64,000 nucleotides of DNA from Sporolactobacillus sp. Y61 (GTDB lineage Bacteria; Bacillota; Bacilli; Bacillales; Sporolactobacillaceae), in NCBI RefSeq assembly GCF_040529185.1, contig NZ_CP159510.1:868001-932000 (forward strand), given 5' to 3'. This document shows, one piece after another, positions 25,180 to 32,977 of the stretch; the first letter of the stretch is position 1, and every line of letters begins with the position of its first letter. A program made the position numbers and the translations under genes. Below the pieces are notes generated by a model. It was not told the origin of the DNA, did not search any database, and was given only the letters and a program-made list of their open reading frames with translations.

Positions 25180-26088
25180 TTAAGACGTTTCTTTAATACG
25201 TTCATTGCTGCTTAATAGTTTCTTAGCAAGTGCTAAATTTCCAATTGTTGCCGAACCATTTTCTGAGACGCCGGTGCTTACGATTAAATCGTTTAACTCC
25301 GGCGTGATCACGTAGCCATGGTTAAATTCGTTAAAGTAATACCGAACAGTGGCTAAATCCCTGTCTTGTAGTACAGAACCGCCAAATACGATCTTTTCTG
25401 GCTGCAGCTGAAGGAAGGTGTTATAAGCTAATTGGGCAGCATAATAGCTGATTAAATCAAAAACTGGATCAGTACGCGGAAGATTTTCGCCACGGTTACC
25501 GGTCCTTGCTTCGATGGCAGGGCCGGATGCCATTCCCTCGAAGCAATAATTGTGGTGGAATGGGCAGATACCGCAAAATGAATCATCGGATCTCGGCACA
25601 ATCAGCGTGTGGCCCATTTCTGGATGTGTAAGGCCGCCGATAAATTGATCATTCTGAATTGCACCACCACCAATTCCGGTGCCTATGGTAAAGTAAACAA
25701 CCGAGCTACAGTCCTTTGCATGACCAGCAACATACTCGCCATAGGCAGAGGCGTTAACGTCTGTTGTAAAGGCAACGGGAATGTGGAGGGCGTCCCTGAG
25801 CACGCCAACAATATTGGTATTTGCCCAGTTAGATTTTGGAGTTTTTAAAATATACCCGTATGATTTGGATTTTTGATCAATGTCAATTGGTCCAAAAGAA
25901 CCAATGCCTAACGCTGAAACCTGATGCTTCTTAAAGAATGACAAACATTTACTAAGTGTTTCTTTTGGTGTTGTGGTTGGAATCCGTTTACGTTGAATGA
26001 CATTGTAGTTTTCGTCAGCCGCAACGAGAACAAATTTTGTGCCCCCTGCTTCGATACTACCGAATTTTATTGTGTTGATGATACTCAC
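25180..26088 (-). CDS. scrK: ROK-family fructokinase
   Basis: 302 residues. It phosphorylates fructose released inside the cell, feeding glycolysis. The ROK glycine-rich ATP motif FGSIEAGGTKFV starts near residue 9. The catalytic Asp region is FTTDVNASAYGEY. The zinc-binding site GHTLIVPRSDDSFCGICPFHHNYC has the family's His-Cys-Cys-Cys set. GTG 26088 is the only candidate start in the immediate region, but AGAGGTGAG overlaps it, so the true start is uncertain. It reads in the same direction as scrB-scrR, separated from them by a decayed gene relic, and completes the sucrose pathway. Confidence 0.9.
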   Translation of the reverse strand: MSIINTIKFGSIEAGGTKFVLVAADENYNVIQRKRIPTTTPKETLSKCLSFFKKHQVSALGIGSFGPIDIDQKSKSYGYILKTPKSNWANTNIVGVLRDALHIPVAFTTDVNASAYGEYVAGHAKDCSSVVYFTIGTGIGGGAIQNDQFIGGLTHPEMGHTLIVPRSDDSFCGICPFHHNYCFEGMASGPAIEARTGNRGENLPRTDPVFDLISYYAAQLAYNTFLQLQPEKIVFGGSVLQDRDLATVRYYFNEFNHGYVITPELNDLIVSTGVSENGSATIGNLALAKKLLSSNERIKETS

Positions 26089-26152
26089 CTCTGCTCTATT
26101 GATCAGGAACCATTAGCGCGTTTTATTATTTCCATTTTCCTGACTGGAACGA

Positions 26153-26325
26153 TTAATGACGTGGATACTCAGGCGCCCTCTCTGTAAAATATCCGCTGGT
26201 TTTTAATATCGTAATACCATCATTATTAAGTTCATCACCTCCTCACCACTAAAAATATCAGCTCCATTAAAGACATACGTGCCATCTGAGTCTAAATACT
26301 CCAACGCTACATCTATACATTTTGA
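26153..26325 (-). pseudogene. Relic of a GH36 alpha-galactosidase C-terminus
   Basis: The minus strand reads YLDSDGTYVFNGADIFSG and then, after a frameshift near 26245, DELNNDGITILKTSGYFTER up to a stop at 26153. Joined, this lines up with the end of the intact alpha-galactosidase in this window (GLDPKLFYENIVTGDVFGGD, then ELMSSGLNVP). The frameshift looks like a short duplication (GGTGAGGAGGTGAT). Only about 55 codons remain. The similarity is by eye. Confidence 0.5.
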
Positions 26326-26420
26326 ACGAGGATAGCCACTCCTTTAAAAAGTTAAGCAGAAGTGGCAAATTTTTCTTCCAAAGTTGTGTTTTGCCGGATA
26401 TTTATTAGCAAATCCTTCTG

Positions 26421-27401
26421 CTAAGCGGTGATGCCTTTATAGAGGCGAACCGGTAACGTATATTCCTTTTTCATTTGATATTCAGGGTCCTTGATTTTAG
26501 ACAGGAGAAGTTCAACCAGCAGGTGGCTGATGTCGTCTAATGGTTGGACGATTGTCGTTAGTTCAGGATAGTAATTTTGTATAACTTTTGTTCCATCGTA
26601 GCCGATAATCTTCAATGCTCCGGGGACATCAATGCCTAGCTGCCGCGCTCCTTCATGTACTTGGATAGCGGTGAGATCATCGCTACAGAAAATTCCATCA
26701 TTATGGTACCGATCCAGTATTGTGAGGATTCGTTCGTACTTTAGCGAAGGCAGGGTCTCAAACGGTAACTCGAAGACATCGGATGTAATCCCATGTGTAC
26801 TAAATATGCCTTTAAATCCCGTTGTTCGATTATTAGTCGGAGAGTTCTCTTGCGAAACACCACTAATAATTGCCGGTCTTCTGACACCCGATTCGTAGAG
26901 CGCTTTCGCAGCTAATTGACCACCTTCCAGATTATCTGAGCTTACAATTGGAATATTTTTTGACAAATATCGGTCAAAAGAGATGATTGGTAAATCGTAT
27001 TCCTGGTATTCGCTGATATTGGTGTTGTGTGCCCCTGCAATAATGCCATCAACTTGATTCGCTGCAAGAAGCTTTAAATACTCCCGTTCCTTATTGGGGT
27101 TGTTTGCACTGTTACAAAGAATAGTTTTATAACCACGCTCAAAGAGAATATTTTCCAGTCGCGAGACCAGCTCACCAAAGAATGGGTGACTAATATCAAA
27201 AAATATTAATCCGATGAGATTAGAATATTTTCCCTGAAGAGATCTGGCAAGACTGTTTGGACTGTAATTTAGTTGTTCCATTGCTTCCCGAACACGTCGC
27301 CGGGTCTTGTCGCTGATATGTCCGTAGTTATTGATCACTCGAGAAACAGTTGTGGGAGATACATCAGCCAATTTGGCAACATCTTGTAGTTTAGGTTTCA
27401 T
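26421..27401 (-). CDS. scrR: LacI-family sucrose regulator
   Basis: 326 residues. The N-terminal LacI helix-turn-helix (KLQDVAKLADVSPTTVSRVI) and hinge helix (NSLARSLQGK) are followed by a periplasmic-binding-protein-like sugar domain from residue 60. The gene starts inside the scrB stop (4-base overlap) and so is co-transcribed with it. LacI-type operators (GATTAnCGnTTGACA) overlap the -35 boxes of both divergent scr promoters, so ScrR probably represses scrBR and scrA until a sugar or sugar phosphate binds. Confidence 0.88.
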   Translation of the reverse strand: MKPKLQDVAKLADVSPTTVSRVINNYGHISDKTRRRVREAMEQLNYSPNSLARSLQGKYSNLIGLIFFDISHPFFGELVSRLENILFERGYKTILCNSANNPNKEREYLKLLAANQVDGIIAGAHNTNISEYQEYDLPIISFDRYLSKNIPIVSSDNLEGGQLAAKALYESGVRRPAIISGVSQENSPTNNRTTGFKGIFSTHGITSDVFELPFETLPSLKYERILTILDRYHNDGIFCSDDLTAIQVHEGARQLGIDVPGALKIIGYDGTKVIQNYYPELTTIVQPLDDISHLLVELLLSKIKDPEYQMKKEYTLPVRLYKGITA

Positions 27402-28864
27402 CGTATGTCGTTACTCCTTTCCAGGTTCCAACAATCAATACATGGAATCTCTTTTATACACTCTATAATAACTGATTGGGGCTGAGCAGAAGGGTAGAAT
27501 CTCCCTGACATGCAAAGGAAACCATCATCTACAAAGCATTCGAAGACCGACTCATCGATGAACAAACGGAGGTCGATATTCTTTTGAGCGGGGAAGCATC
27601 CTGTACGCTGTTCAAAAAAACCGTGACTGGTTAACCGACTGATGACGGTTTTCCCGATGCTTGTGTCGATTAGAACCTTGAGTGGAGTGCTATCAGACGC
27701 GTGAAGTTTAATACATATTTGCTGATCTGCTTGGACTTTCAAAGCAATCTCAGCAGTGCCACACAAATTATTAAAAGTGATGGTGCTGGCATTGTTTTGT
27801 TGCTGATGTTTTGAAAGAAGTTTGTTCAATTCTTTGCAAGGCGATAAACAGAGGTGATGGTCTCGTACGTGTAGAGTCCGGACGTAGCTAAGACAGTGAG
27901 CCCAACCATATCGTTCTGTCGGTGAATTTACCTCAGGAAGCCCTATCCAGCTGATTAAGAGTCGGCGGCCATCGGGAGCATCCGTAACGCGTGCAGCATA
28001 AAATTCAAATCCATCATCCAGTTGTTGAACGGAAACCTTACCAATCAGCTTTCGGTTTACCAGGTCGATGTCATCAGCAATGACCGCTATATTAGGGTAG
28101 ATGTTCTCATACGGGAGGACATCTCTGCTTAGACCTTGAGGACAGTAAATTAATACAACATGACCATCAACAAAGGCGATATTAGGGCACTCAACCATGT
28201 ACCCGGTAAGCACCTGGGGTAACTGAATATGCCCTCTGAATTGCCAGAAATCATGACTGGTTTGTTTATATAGTAGAATTGTCCCTTTTCTGTTTTGAGT
28301 TTGGGAACCAACGAGACAATAGCGTTGCTTTTTGTAGTCAAAAACATAAGGATCACGGAATTCATTTGTGTACCCCACAGGAACGGATGCAATCATTGGT
28401 TGACTTGTCTTAAACACTTGATTTTCCGTATTCAGGATAGCATCCATCTGGTAAGAATGACGGTTCCAGAACTTATCTCGGACGTTACCTGTATATACGA
28501 GGTGTAAGGTGCTGCCTTCCACGTAGCCTGATCCTGTGTACACCCCATGGCTATCATATTTTCCGCCAGGTAGAAGTTGTCCTTGTGAGTCTTGCCAAGT
28601 GACGAGGTCACTGGATGTTAGATGGTGCCAGGATTTAAGCCCATGCACGGGCCCATACGGATACTGCTGATAGAAAAGGTGCCATTTTCCATTAAAGTAG
28701 TTGAACGCACATGGATCGTTTAAAAGGCCTGTAAATGGCTGGATGTGATTTTGGGTACGCCAGGGACTCGTCGCCACATGCGCTCGCAGTTGATCAATAT
28801 GATGTTGTGACCAACTTGTATAAGGGCGATAGCGAGTCTTTCGGTTCCAAAGAATTTGTTTCAT
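27398..28864 (-). CDS. scrB: GH32 sucrose-6-phosphate hydrolase
   Basis: 488 residues, cytoplasmic. It splits sucrose-6-phosphate from the PTS into glucose-6-phosphate and fructose. The five-blade GH32 propeller carries the nucleophile Asp in GLLNDPCAF (D50; most relatives read NDPNG), the transition-state Asp in EFRDPYVF and the acid/base Glu in MVECPNIAF. A C-terminal beta-sandwich follows from about residue 350 (FIDESVFECFVDDG). It heads the minus-strand scrBR operon with a sigma-A promoter at 28904-28932. Inulin- or levan-derived oligosaccharide activity cannot be excluded from sequence. Confidence 0.92.
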   Translation of the reverse strand: MKQILWNRKTRYRPYTSWSQHHIDQLRAHVATSPWRTQNHIQPFTGLLNDPCAFNYFNGKWHLFYQQYPYGPVHGLKSWHHLTSSDLVTWQDSQGQLLPGGKYDSHGVYTGSGYVEGSTLHLVYTGNVRDKFWNRHSYQMDAILNTENQVFKTSQPMIASVPVGYTNEFRDPYVFDYKKQRYCLVGSQTQNRKGTILLYKQTSHDFWQFRGHIQLPQVLTGYMVECPNIAFVDGHVVLIYCPQGLSRDVLPYENIYPNIAVIADDIDLVNRKLIGKVSVQQLDDGFEFYAARVTDAPDGRRLLISWIGLPEVNSPTERYGWAHCLSYVRTLHVRDHHLCLSPCKELNKLLSKHQQQNNASTITFNNLCGTAEIALKVQADQQICIKLHASDSTPLKVLIDTSIGKTVISRLTSHGFFEQRTGCFPAQKNIDLRLFIDESVFECFVDDGFLCMSGRFYPSAQPQSVIIECIKEIPCIDCWNLERSNDIR

Positions 28865-28903
28865 TCTCCACCATACTCTCCGTGTTTAATCTTGCTAGAG
28901 CCT

Positions 28904-28941
28904 ATGATAACGATTTTGAAAAAAATTGTCAAACGATAATC
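28904..28941 (-). promoter_or_regulatory. Promoter and operator of scrBR
   Basis: On the minus strand TTGACA (28927-28932) and TATCAT (28904-28909) have 17-base spacing. The 15-mer GATTATCGTTTGACA covers the -35 box, and a second CG-centred site covers the -10 region. Confidence 0.75.
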
Positions 28942-28991
28942 AAAATATAACAATATAAATAAAAGTTCCGCAAATAAATAATAATAAAATT

Positions 28992-29029
28992 GATTAACGC
29001 TTGACATTTTTACAGACATCCTTTATTGT
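28992..29029 (+). promoter_or_regulatory. Promoter and operator of scrA
   Basis: TTGACA (29001-29006) and TATTGT (29024-29029) with 17-base spacing. GATTAACGCTTGACA (28992-29006) covers the -35 box and differs from the scrBR operator at only two positions. A further CG-centred site, GAGAAAACGCTTTATT, lies at 29037. Confidence 0.75.
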
Positions 29030-29074
29030 TCAAATCGAGAAAACGCTTTATTAAAAGTTAAAGGAGTGAACGGC

Positions 29075-31042
29075 ATGCAACATGGAGAAGTTGCTAAACG
29101 AGTTCTTAAGAATCTTGGCCAAGATAATATTCAGGCTGCAGCACATTGTGCTACGAGACTGCGTCTTGTTTTAAAAGACGACAAGTCAATCGATCAAAAG
29201 GCTCTGGATAGTGATCCTGATATCAAAGGCACATTTGAAACTGATGGTCAATATCAGATCATCATCGGACCCGGTGATGTTGATAAGGTCTACGCAGAAC
29301 TGATTAAGATGACGGGACTTAAAGAAGCAACGACCGATGATGTTAAAAAAGTAGCTAGTCAAAAAAAGAAAAATCCTATTGTCTCACTTCTCAAAGTTCT
29401 ATCTGACATTTTTATTCCGATTATACCTGCACTTGTAGCGGGTGGGCTCCTGATGGCATTGTATAACGTGCTGACCGCCGAACATTTGTTTATGGCTAAG
29501 TCGATCGTTGAAGAATGGTCGGGTTTAAAAGGCTTTGCGGATATGGTTAATGCCATGTCGGCGGCACCATTTACTTTCCTGCCAATTCTGATTGGTATTT
29601 CGGCCACAAAACGCTTTGGTGGGAATCCTTACCTTGGGGCCGTCATGGGCATGATTATGGTTCTGCCATCGTTGGTTAATGGTTACGGTGTTGCAGCAGC
29701 TCTTGAAGCTGATAAAATGAAGTACTGGAATGTATTCGGGCTAAAGATTGCTCAGGCTGGCTACCAGGGCCAGGTATTACCTGTACTTGGTGTTTCGTAC
29801 ATTCTGGCAAATTTGGAAAAATTCTTCCACAGGTATCTTAAGGGTGCTGTTGATTTTACATTTACACCAATGTTTTCAATCATTATCACAGGATTTCTTA
29901 CATTTACTATTGTCGGTCCGGCGCTTCGAACAGTAGGCGATGGTCTAACTAGTGGATTAGTATGGCTTTACAACACAACCGGATGGTTCGGAATGGGCAT
30001 CTTTGGCTTGTTCTACTCTGCAATTGTTATTACAGGTTTGCACCAAATGTTTCCACCAATTGAAACTCAACTTCTTGCGAATGCATCAAAAACTGGTGGC
30101 TCCTTCATGTTCCCTGTGGTTTCTATGGCGAATATTACTCAGGGTGCGGCCACGGCGGCGATTTTCTTTGCAAGTAAAGACAAGAAGCAAAAGGTACTTG
30201 CATCGTCCTCAAGTATTTCCGCTTTGCTTGGAATTACAGAACCAGCAATCTTTGGGGTTAACCTTAAACTCAAATTTCCATTCTTCTGCGCTGCGATCGC
30301 ATCTGGTATTGGGAGTGCGCTGCTGGGACTTACCCACGTTCTCTCTCTTTCGCTGGGGCCAGCCTGGATTTTTGGCTTTATATCGATTCGTTCACAATCA
30401 ATTGTTGCATACATGATTTGCATTGTCGTTGGGTTCGTGCTTTCATTCATCTTTACGTATCTGTATGCTAAACGTGCGTTTGCTAATCAACCTCAGAACA
30501 CAGCCGAGAATACTGTATTCAATGAAGAAAACACGATGCGTAAAGCGGATGAAATTGTAGTTGCCCCTGTGAGTGGTCAGACACAAGACATCTCAACGGT
30601 TAATGACAAAGTTTTTAGTACAGCAATTATCGGTAAGGGCATCGCGATTAAACCCAACTCAGATCAGGTGGTTGCCCCTGTTACCGGGGAAGTCACCGTC
30701 AGTTATCCCACAAATCATGCCTACGGCATTCGATCTAATGATGGTGCAGAATTGTTGATCCACCTCGGTATTGATACGGTCAATCTCCAAGGAAAATTCT
30801 TAACGAGTAATGTTCGGCAAGGAGATCAAGTTGAAAAAGGCCAGCCTCTTGGTACCTTTGATCGTGAGAAGATCCAGAACGCCGGGTATGATACAACAGT
30901 TATGGTAGTTGTTACTAACTCTAAAGATTATGCAGACGTTGAACCTATTGCAAAACAGAATGTGGCTGTGGGCGACAAGCTATTAGCCTTGGCTGTACCG
31001 CTTTCGAACGCTCCCGTGGCGACAAAGTTAAAGCTTTCGTAG
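29075..31042 (+). CDS. scrA: Sucrose-type PTS permease EIIBCA
   Basis: 655 residues with domains in the order B-C-A. EIIB covers residues 1-85 with its phospho-Cys in [11 protein letters not shown] (C25). The EIIC membrane domain runs from about 105 to 465. The glucose-type EIIA covers about 500-650 with its phospho-His in [11 protein letters not shown] (H563). Sucrose-family permeases import and phosphorylate sucrose or related disaccharides. ATG 29075 has AAGGAG 8 bases ahead; GTG 29066 in the same frame overlaps that site. Downstream lie an alpha-glucosidase relic and a DUF2961 gene, so the substrate may include unusual fructose disaccharides. Phosphate comes from HPr, coded at 51549 in this window. 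Confidence 0.92.
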   Translation: MQHGEVAKRVLKNLGQDNIQAAAHCATRLRLVLKDDKSIDQKALDSDPDIKGTFETDGQYQIIIGPGDVDKVYAELIKMTGLKEATTDDVKKVASQKKKNPIVSLLKVLSDIFIPIIPALVAGGLLMALYNVLTAEHLFMAKSIVEEWSGLKGFADMVNAMSAAPFTFLPILIGISATKRFGGNPYLGAVMGMIMVLPSLVNGYGVAAALEADKMKYWNVFGLKIAQAGYQGQVLPVLGVSYILANLEKFFHRYLKGAVDFTFTPMFSIIITGFLTFTIVGPALRTVGDGLTSGLVWLYNTTGWFGMGIFGLFYSAIVITGLHQMFPPIETQLLANASKTGGSFMFPVVSMANITQGAATAAIFFASKDKKQKVLASSSSISALLGITEPAIFGVNLKLKFPFFCAAIASGIGSALLGLTHVLSLSLGPAWIFGFISIRSQSIVAYMICIVVGFVLSFIFTYLYAKRAFANQPQNTAENTVFNEENTMRKADEIVVAPVSGQTQDISTVNDKVFSTAIIGKGIAIKPNSDQVVAPVTGEVTVSYPTNHAYGIRSNDGAELLIHLGIDTVNLQGKFLTSNVRQGDQVEKGQPLGTFDREKIQNAGYDTTVMVVVTNSKDYADVEPIAKQNVAVGDKLLALAVPLSNAPVATKLKLS

Positions 31043-31057
31043 AAAGGTATGTTAGCG

Positions 31058-31460
31058 AATGAAAGCAAATTGGTGGTGGCAAAAAGTTATCTATACCTTA
31101 AACCTGATGATAGTAAGCCTAAAAACTGGGTTCAAGCTTTGGAGGGTTTTGCCTGAACCTATGGTTCTCAACGTAAATAGTATTATCTGCATTTCTATTC
31201 GCTGGAACAGCCTTATTTTAATTGGGAGATTTCCTTAGTTCGATAATCGATTTAAGGAAAGATTAGCCGTGATCACGAACGCATGTCAAAGCAATGGAAC
31301 GGGCACAATGGTTTCACGTCTCGGGAAACTTGGTTCTTCGTCAGCCAGAATTATCATTAAAACTATACTATATAGAGCGACAGGACCTGCAGTCTGATTT
31401 ACTCTCGTGAAGCAATGATGATTCTTGAAAGCGCCAGCAACAACTCCCGGTGAAGGGCGA
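31058..31460 (+). pseudogene. Decayed GH13 alpha-glucosidase
   Basis: Fragments of an oligo-1,6-glucosidase-type protein are readable in shifted frames with stops. MKANWWWQKVIY opens at 31058. Then come YLYLKPDDSKPKNWVQALEG and FA*TYGSQRK*YYLHFYSLE followed by QPYFNWE, where the stops replace Trp and Gln. Next are a WNGHNG/MVSRLG block near 31295-31325 and REAMMILESASNNSR near 31405. These match, in order, the family blocks before and after the catalytic domain, with large deletions. It lies between scrA and the DUF2961 gene. Confidence 0.65.
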
Positions 31461-31499
31461 CACTCTGGCGTAAATTCTATAGAAAGCGGTCGATAAAAC

Positions 31500-32615
31500 A
31501 TGAACATTTCAGATTTAACACGCATTAACCTTACAGAAGAAAATCGTACGATTACGCCCGAAAACTCCACAGGAGAGAAAGGCCGGGCAGCGATGGCTGA
31601 CAGTAAACTTGGAAAATCCAGAAAGGGTCACGCAGCAATTAAGTTGGCTCAAGGTGAGACTGTTACGATTGCAGATATTAAGGCCTCTGGTGAAATTAGG
31701 CATATATGGATGACGATTGCCGATGCAACTCCAGCCGGAAGCTTTGTATTACGCGATGTAGTTTTGCGAATGTATTGGGACGACTCGTCTAAACCGGCAG
31801 TTGAAGCACCAATTGGTGATTTTTTCTGTAATGGCTTTGGACAGCGATGTGATATTAACTCTGCACTAATTGCAGTTGACCCAACCGGTGGCTTCAATAG
31901 CTATATTCCGATGCCATTTAAAACACATGCAAAAATTACGATTACCAATGAGCATCCGGGGGCAATTGGGGGATTCTTCTACATTATCGATTACGTTTTG
32001 AAGGACCAGCCGGATGATATGGCTTATTTTCATGCCTATTGGAACCGCGAAGAATACACAAAGAAGCAAAACGACTATGTTGTTCTACCCAGAGTAGAAG
32101 GACCCGGCCACTTTTTAGGTGTGTATTTTGAAGTTTGTGCCTTGCAGCGCTACTGGTGGGGTGAAGGCGAGTTTAAATTTTACATTGATGGTGATAAAAA
32201 GTATCCAACAATCACTTCAACTGGTACTGAAGACTATTTCGGCGGTGCCTGGGCATTTCACAACAGAGACAAAGACGACAAAATATTTGCACAGACATAT
32301 CAGCGACTCTATACTGGCTATCCATTGATGTCAAAGATTGATAAGACTCGTGAACATTTTGCAACAAAGCACGCGATGCCATCCCACGGATTTGGTAACG
32401 ACGCCTTACCAATGCATGGATTGTATCGATTCCACATTCTGGATCCTATTCGATTTAAAAACGATCTTCATGTGACTGTTCAGCAAATCGGTAATGATGA
32501 CATCGGAATTTTTGAGCGTTCTGATGATGTTGCTTCCGTTGTTTATTGGTATCAGAAAGAACCTGAAAGCACAGTTCCTGCTCTCTTGCCAAGAGAACAG
32601 CGCATACCGCGGTAA
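31500..32615 (+). CDS. DUF2961 protein, possible GH172 difructose-anhydride/fructosidase
   Basis: 371 residues, no signal peptide, so cytoplasmic. DUF2961 proteins have a jelly-roll fold; the family includes GH172, founded by a bifidobacterial enzyme acting on difructose dianhydride I. Family blocks are ISPEN-like TPENSTGEKG (residues 19-28), IRHIWMTI, LRMYWDD, the GTEDYFGGAW motif with a candidate catalytic Glu (E244), and LYRFHILDPIRFKNDLHVT. The second catalytic carboxylate could not be placed with confidence. The start ATG 31500 has only a weak ribosome binding site. Position after a sucrose-type PTS and near GH32 and fructokinase genes supports a fructose-containing substrate; this is inference. 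Confidence 0.75.
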   Translation: MNISDLTRINLTEENRTITPENSTGEKGRAAMADSKLGKSRKGHAAIKLAQGETVTIADIKASGEIRHIWMTIADATPAGSFVLRDVVLRMYWDDSSKPAVEAPIGDFFCNGFGQRCDINSALIAVDPTGGFNSYIPMPFKTHAKITITNEHPGAIGGFFYIIDYVLKDQPDDMAYFHAYWNREEYTKKQNDYVVLPRVEGPGHFLGVYFEVCALQRYWWGEGEFKFYIDGDKKYPTITSTGTEDYFGGAWAFHNRDKDDKIFAQTYQRLYTGYPLMSKIDKTREHFATKHAMPSHGFGNDALPMHGLYRFHILDPIRFKNDLHVTVQQIGNDDIGIFERSDDVASVVYWYQKEPESTVPALLPREQRIPR

Positions 32616-32635
32616 TAACCCTGGATGATGTTATG

Positions 32636-32666
32636 ACCGGCTAGAACTTCTCTAGCTGGTTTTTTC
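32636..32666 (+). terminator. Terminator after the DUF2961 gene
   Basis: Stem ACCGGCTAG/CTAGCTGGT (one wobble) with a 7-base loop and a T run. Confidence 0.8.
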
Positions 32667-32766
32667 TTTTCCAGAAATAGAATCGGTCCCCAAGATATGA
32701 GAGGGACCTTCAAAATTGAAAAACCAATTTGCCGGATCTCTTTACCCGGCCGAATGAATGGGCGGA

Positions 32767-32901
32767 TCGGCTGAATTGATCACTGGATCGGCTGAAAAAA
32801 GGAGTCAATCGGCCGAATTGATCACCGGTTCGGCTGAAAAAAGGGGTCAATCGGCTGAATTCTTCCCCGTTCCGGCTGAATCCTTCAGCGCATTGGCCGA
32901 C
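32767..32901. repeat. Seven-unit 21-bp periodic repeat (TCGGCTGAA)
   Basis: TCGGCTGAA or a one- to three-base variant begins at 32767, 32788, 32809, 32830, 32851, 32872 and 32893, each exactly 21 bases apart. Units 1-4 alternate two spacer types. The plus-strand frame 32758-32973 crosses it as a 7-residue repeat (GSAELIT, GSAEKRS, QSAELIT...) but has no ribosome binding site and ends within the next terminator, so it is treated as non-coding. Confidence 0.8.
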
Positions 32902-32931
32902 TTAATGGTCCATCCGCCGGCATGCGTGTGT

Positions 32932-32965
32932 AAAAAAAACCACCCCGCTGTTTTCTTCGGGGTGG
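32932..32965 (-). terminator. Terminator of the marR-mmpL operon
   Basis: On the minus strand CCACCCCG pairs with CGGGGTGG, followed by eight T. Confidence 0.88.
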
Positions 32966-32977
32966 CGTGTTGACCTG

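Noticed and set aside
32758..32973. Plus-strand frame coding a 7-residue repeat (GSAELIT, GSAEKRS...)
   Set aside because: It follows from the 21-bp DNA period; there is no ribosome binding site, and the frame runs into the terminator of the opposite operon.
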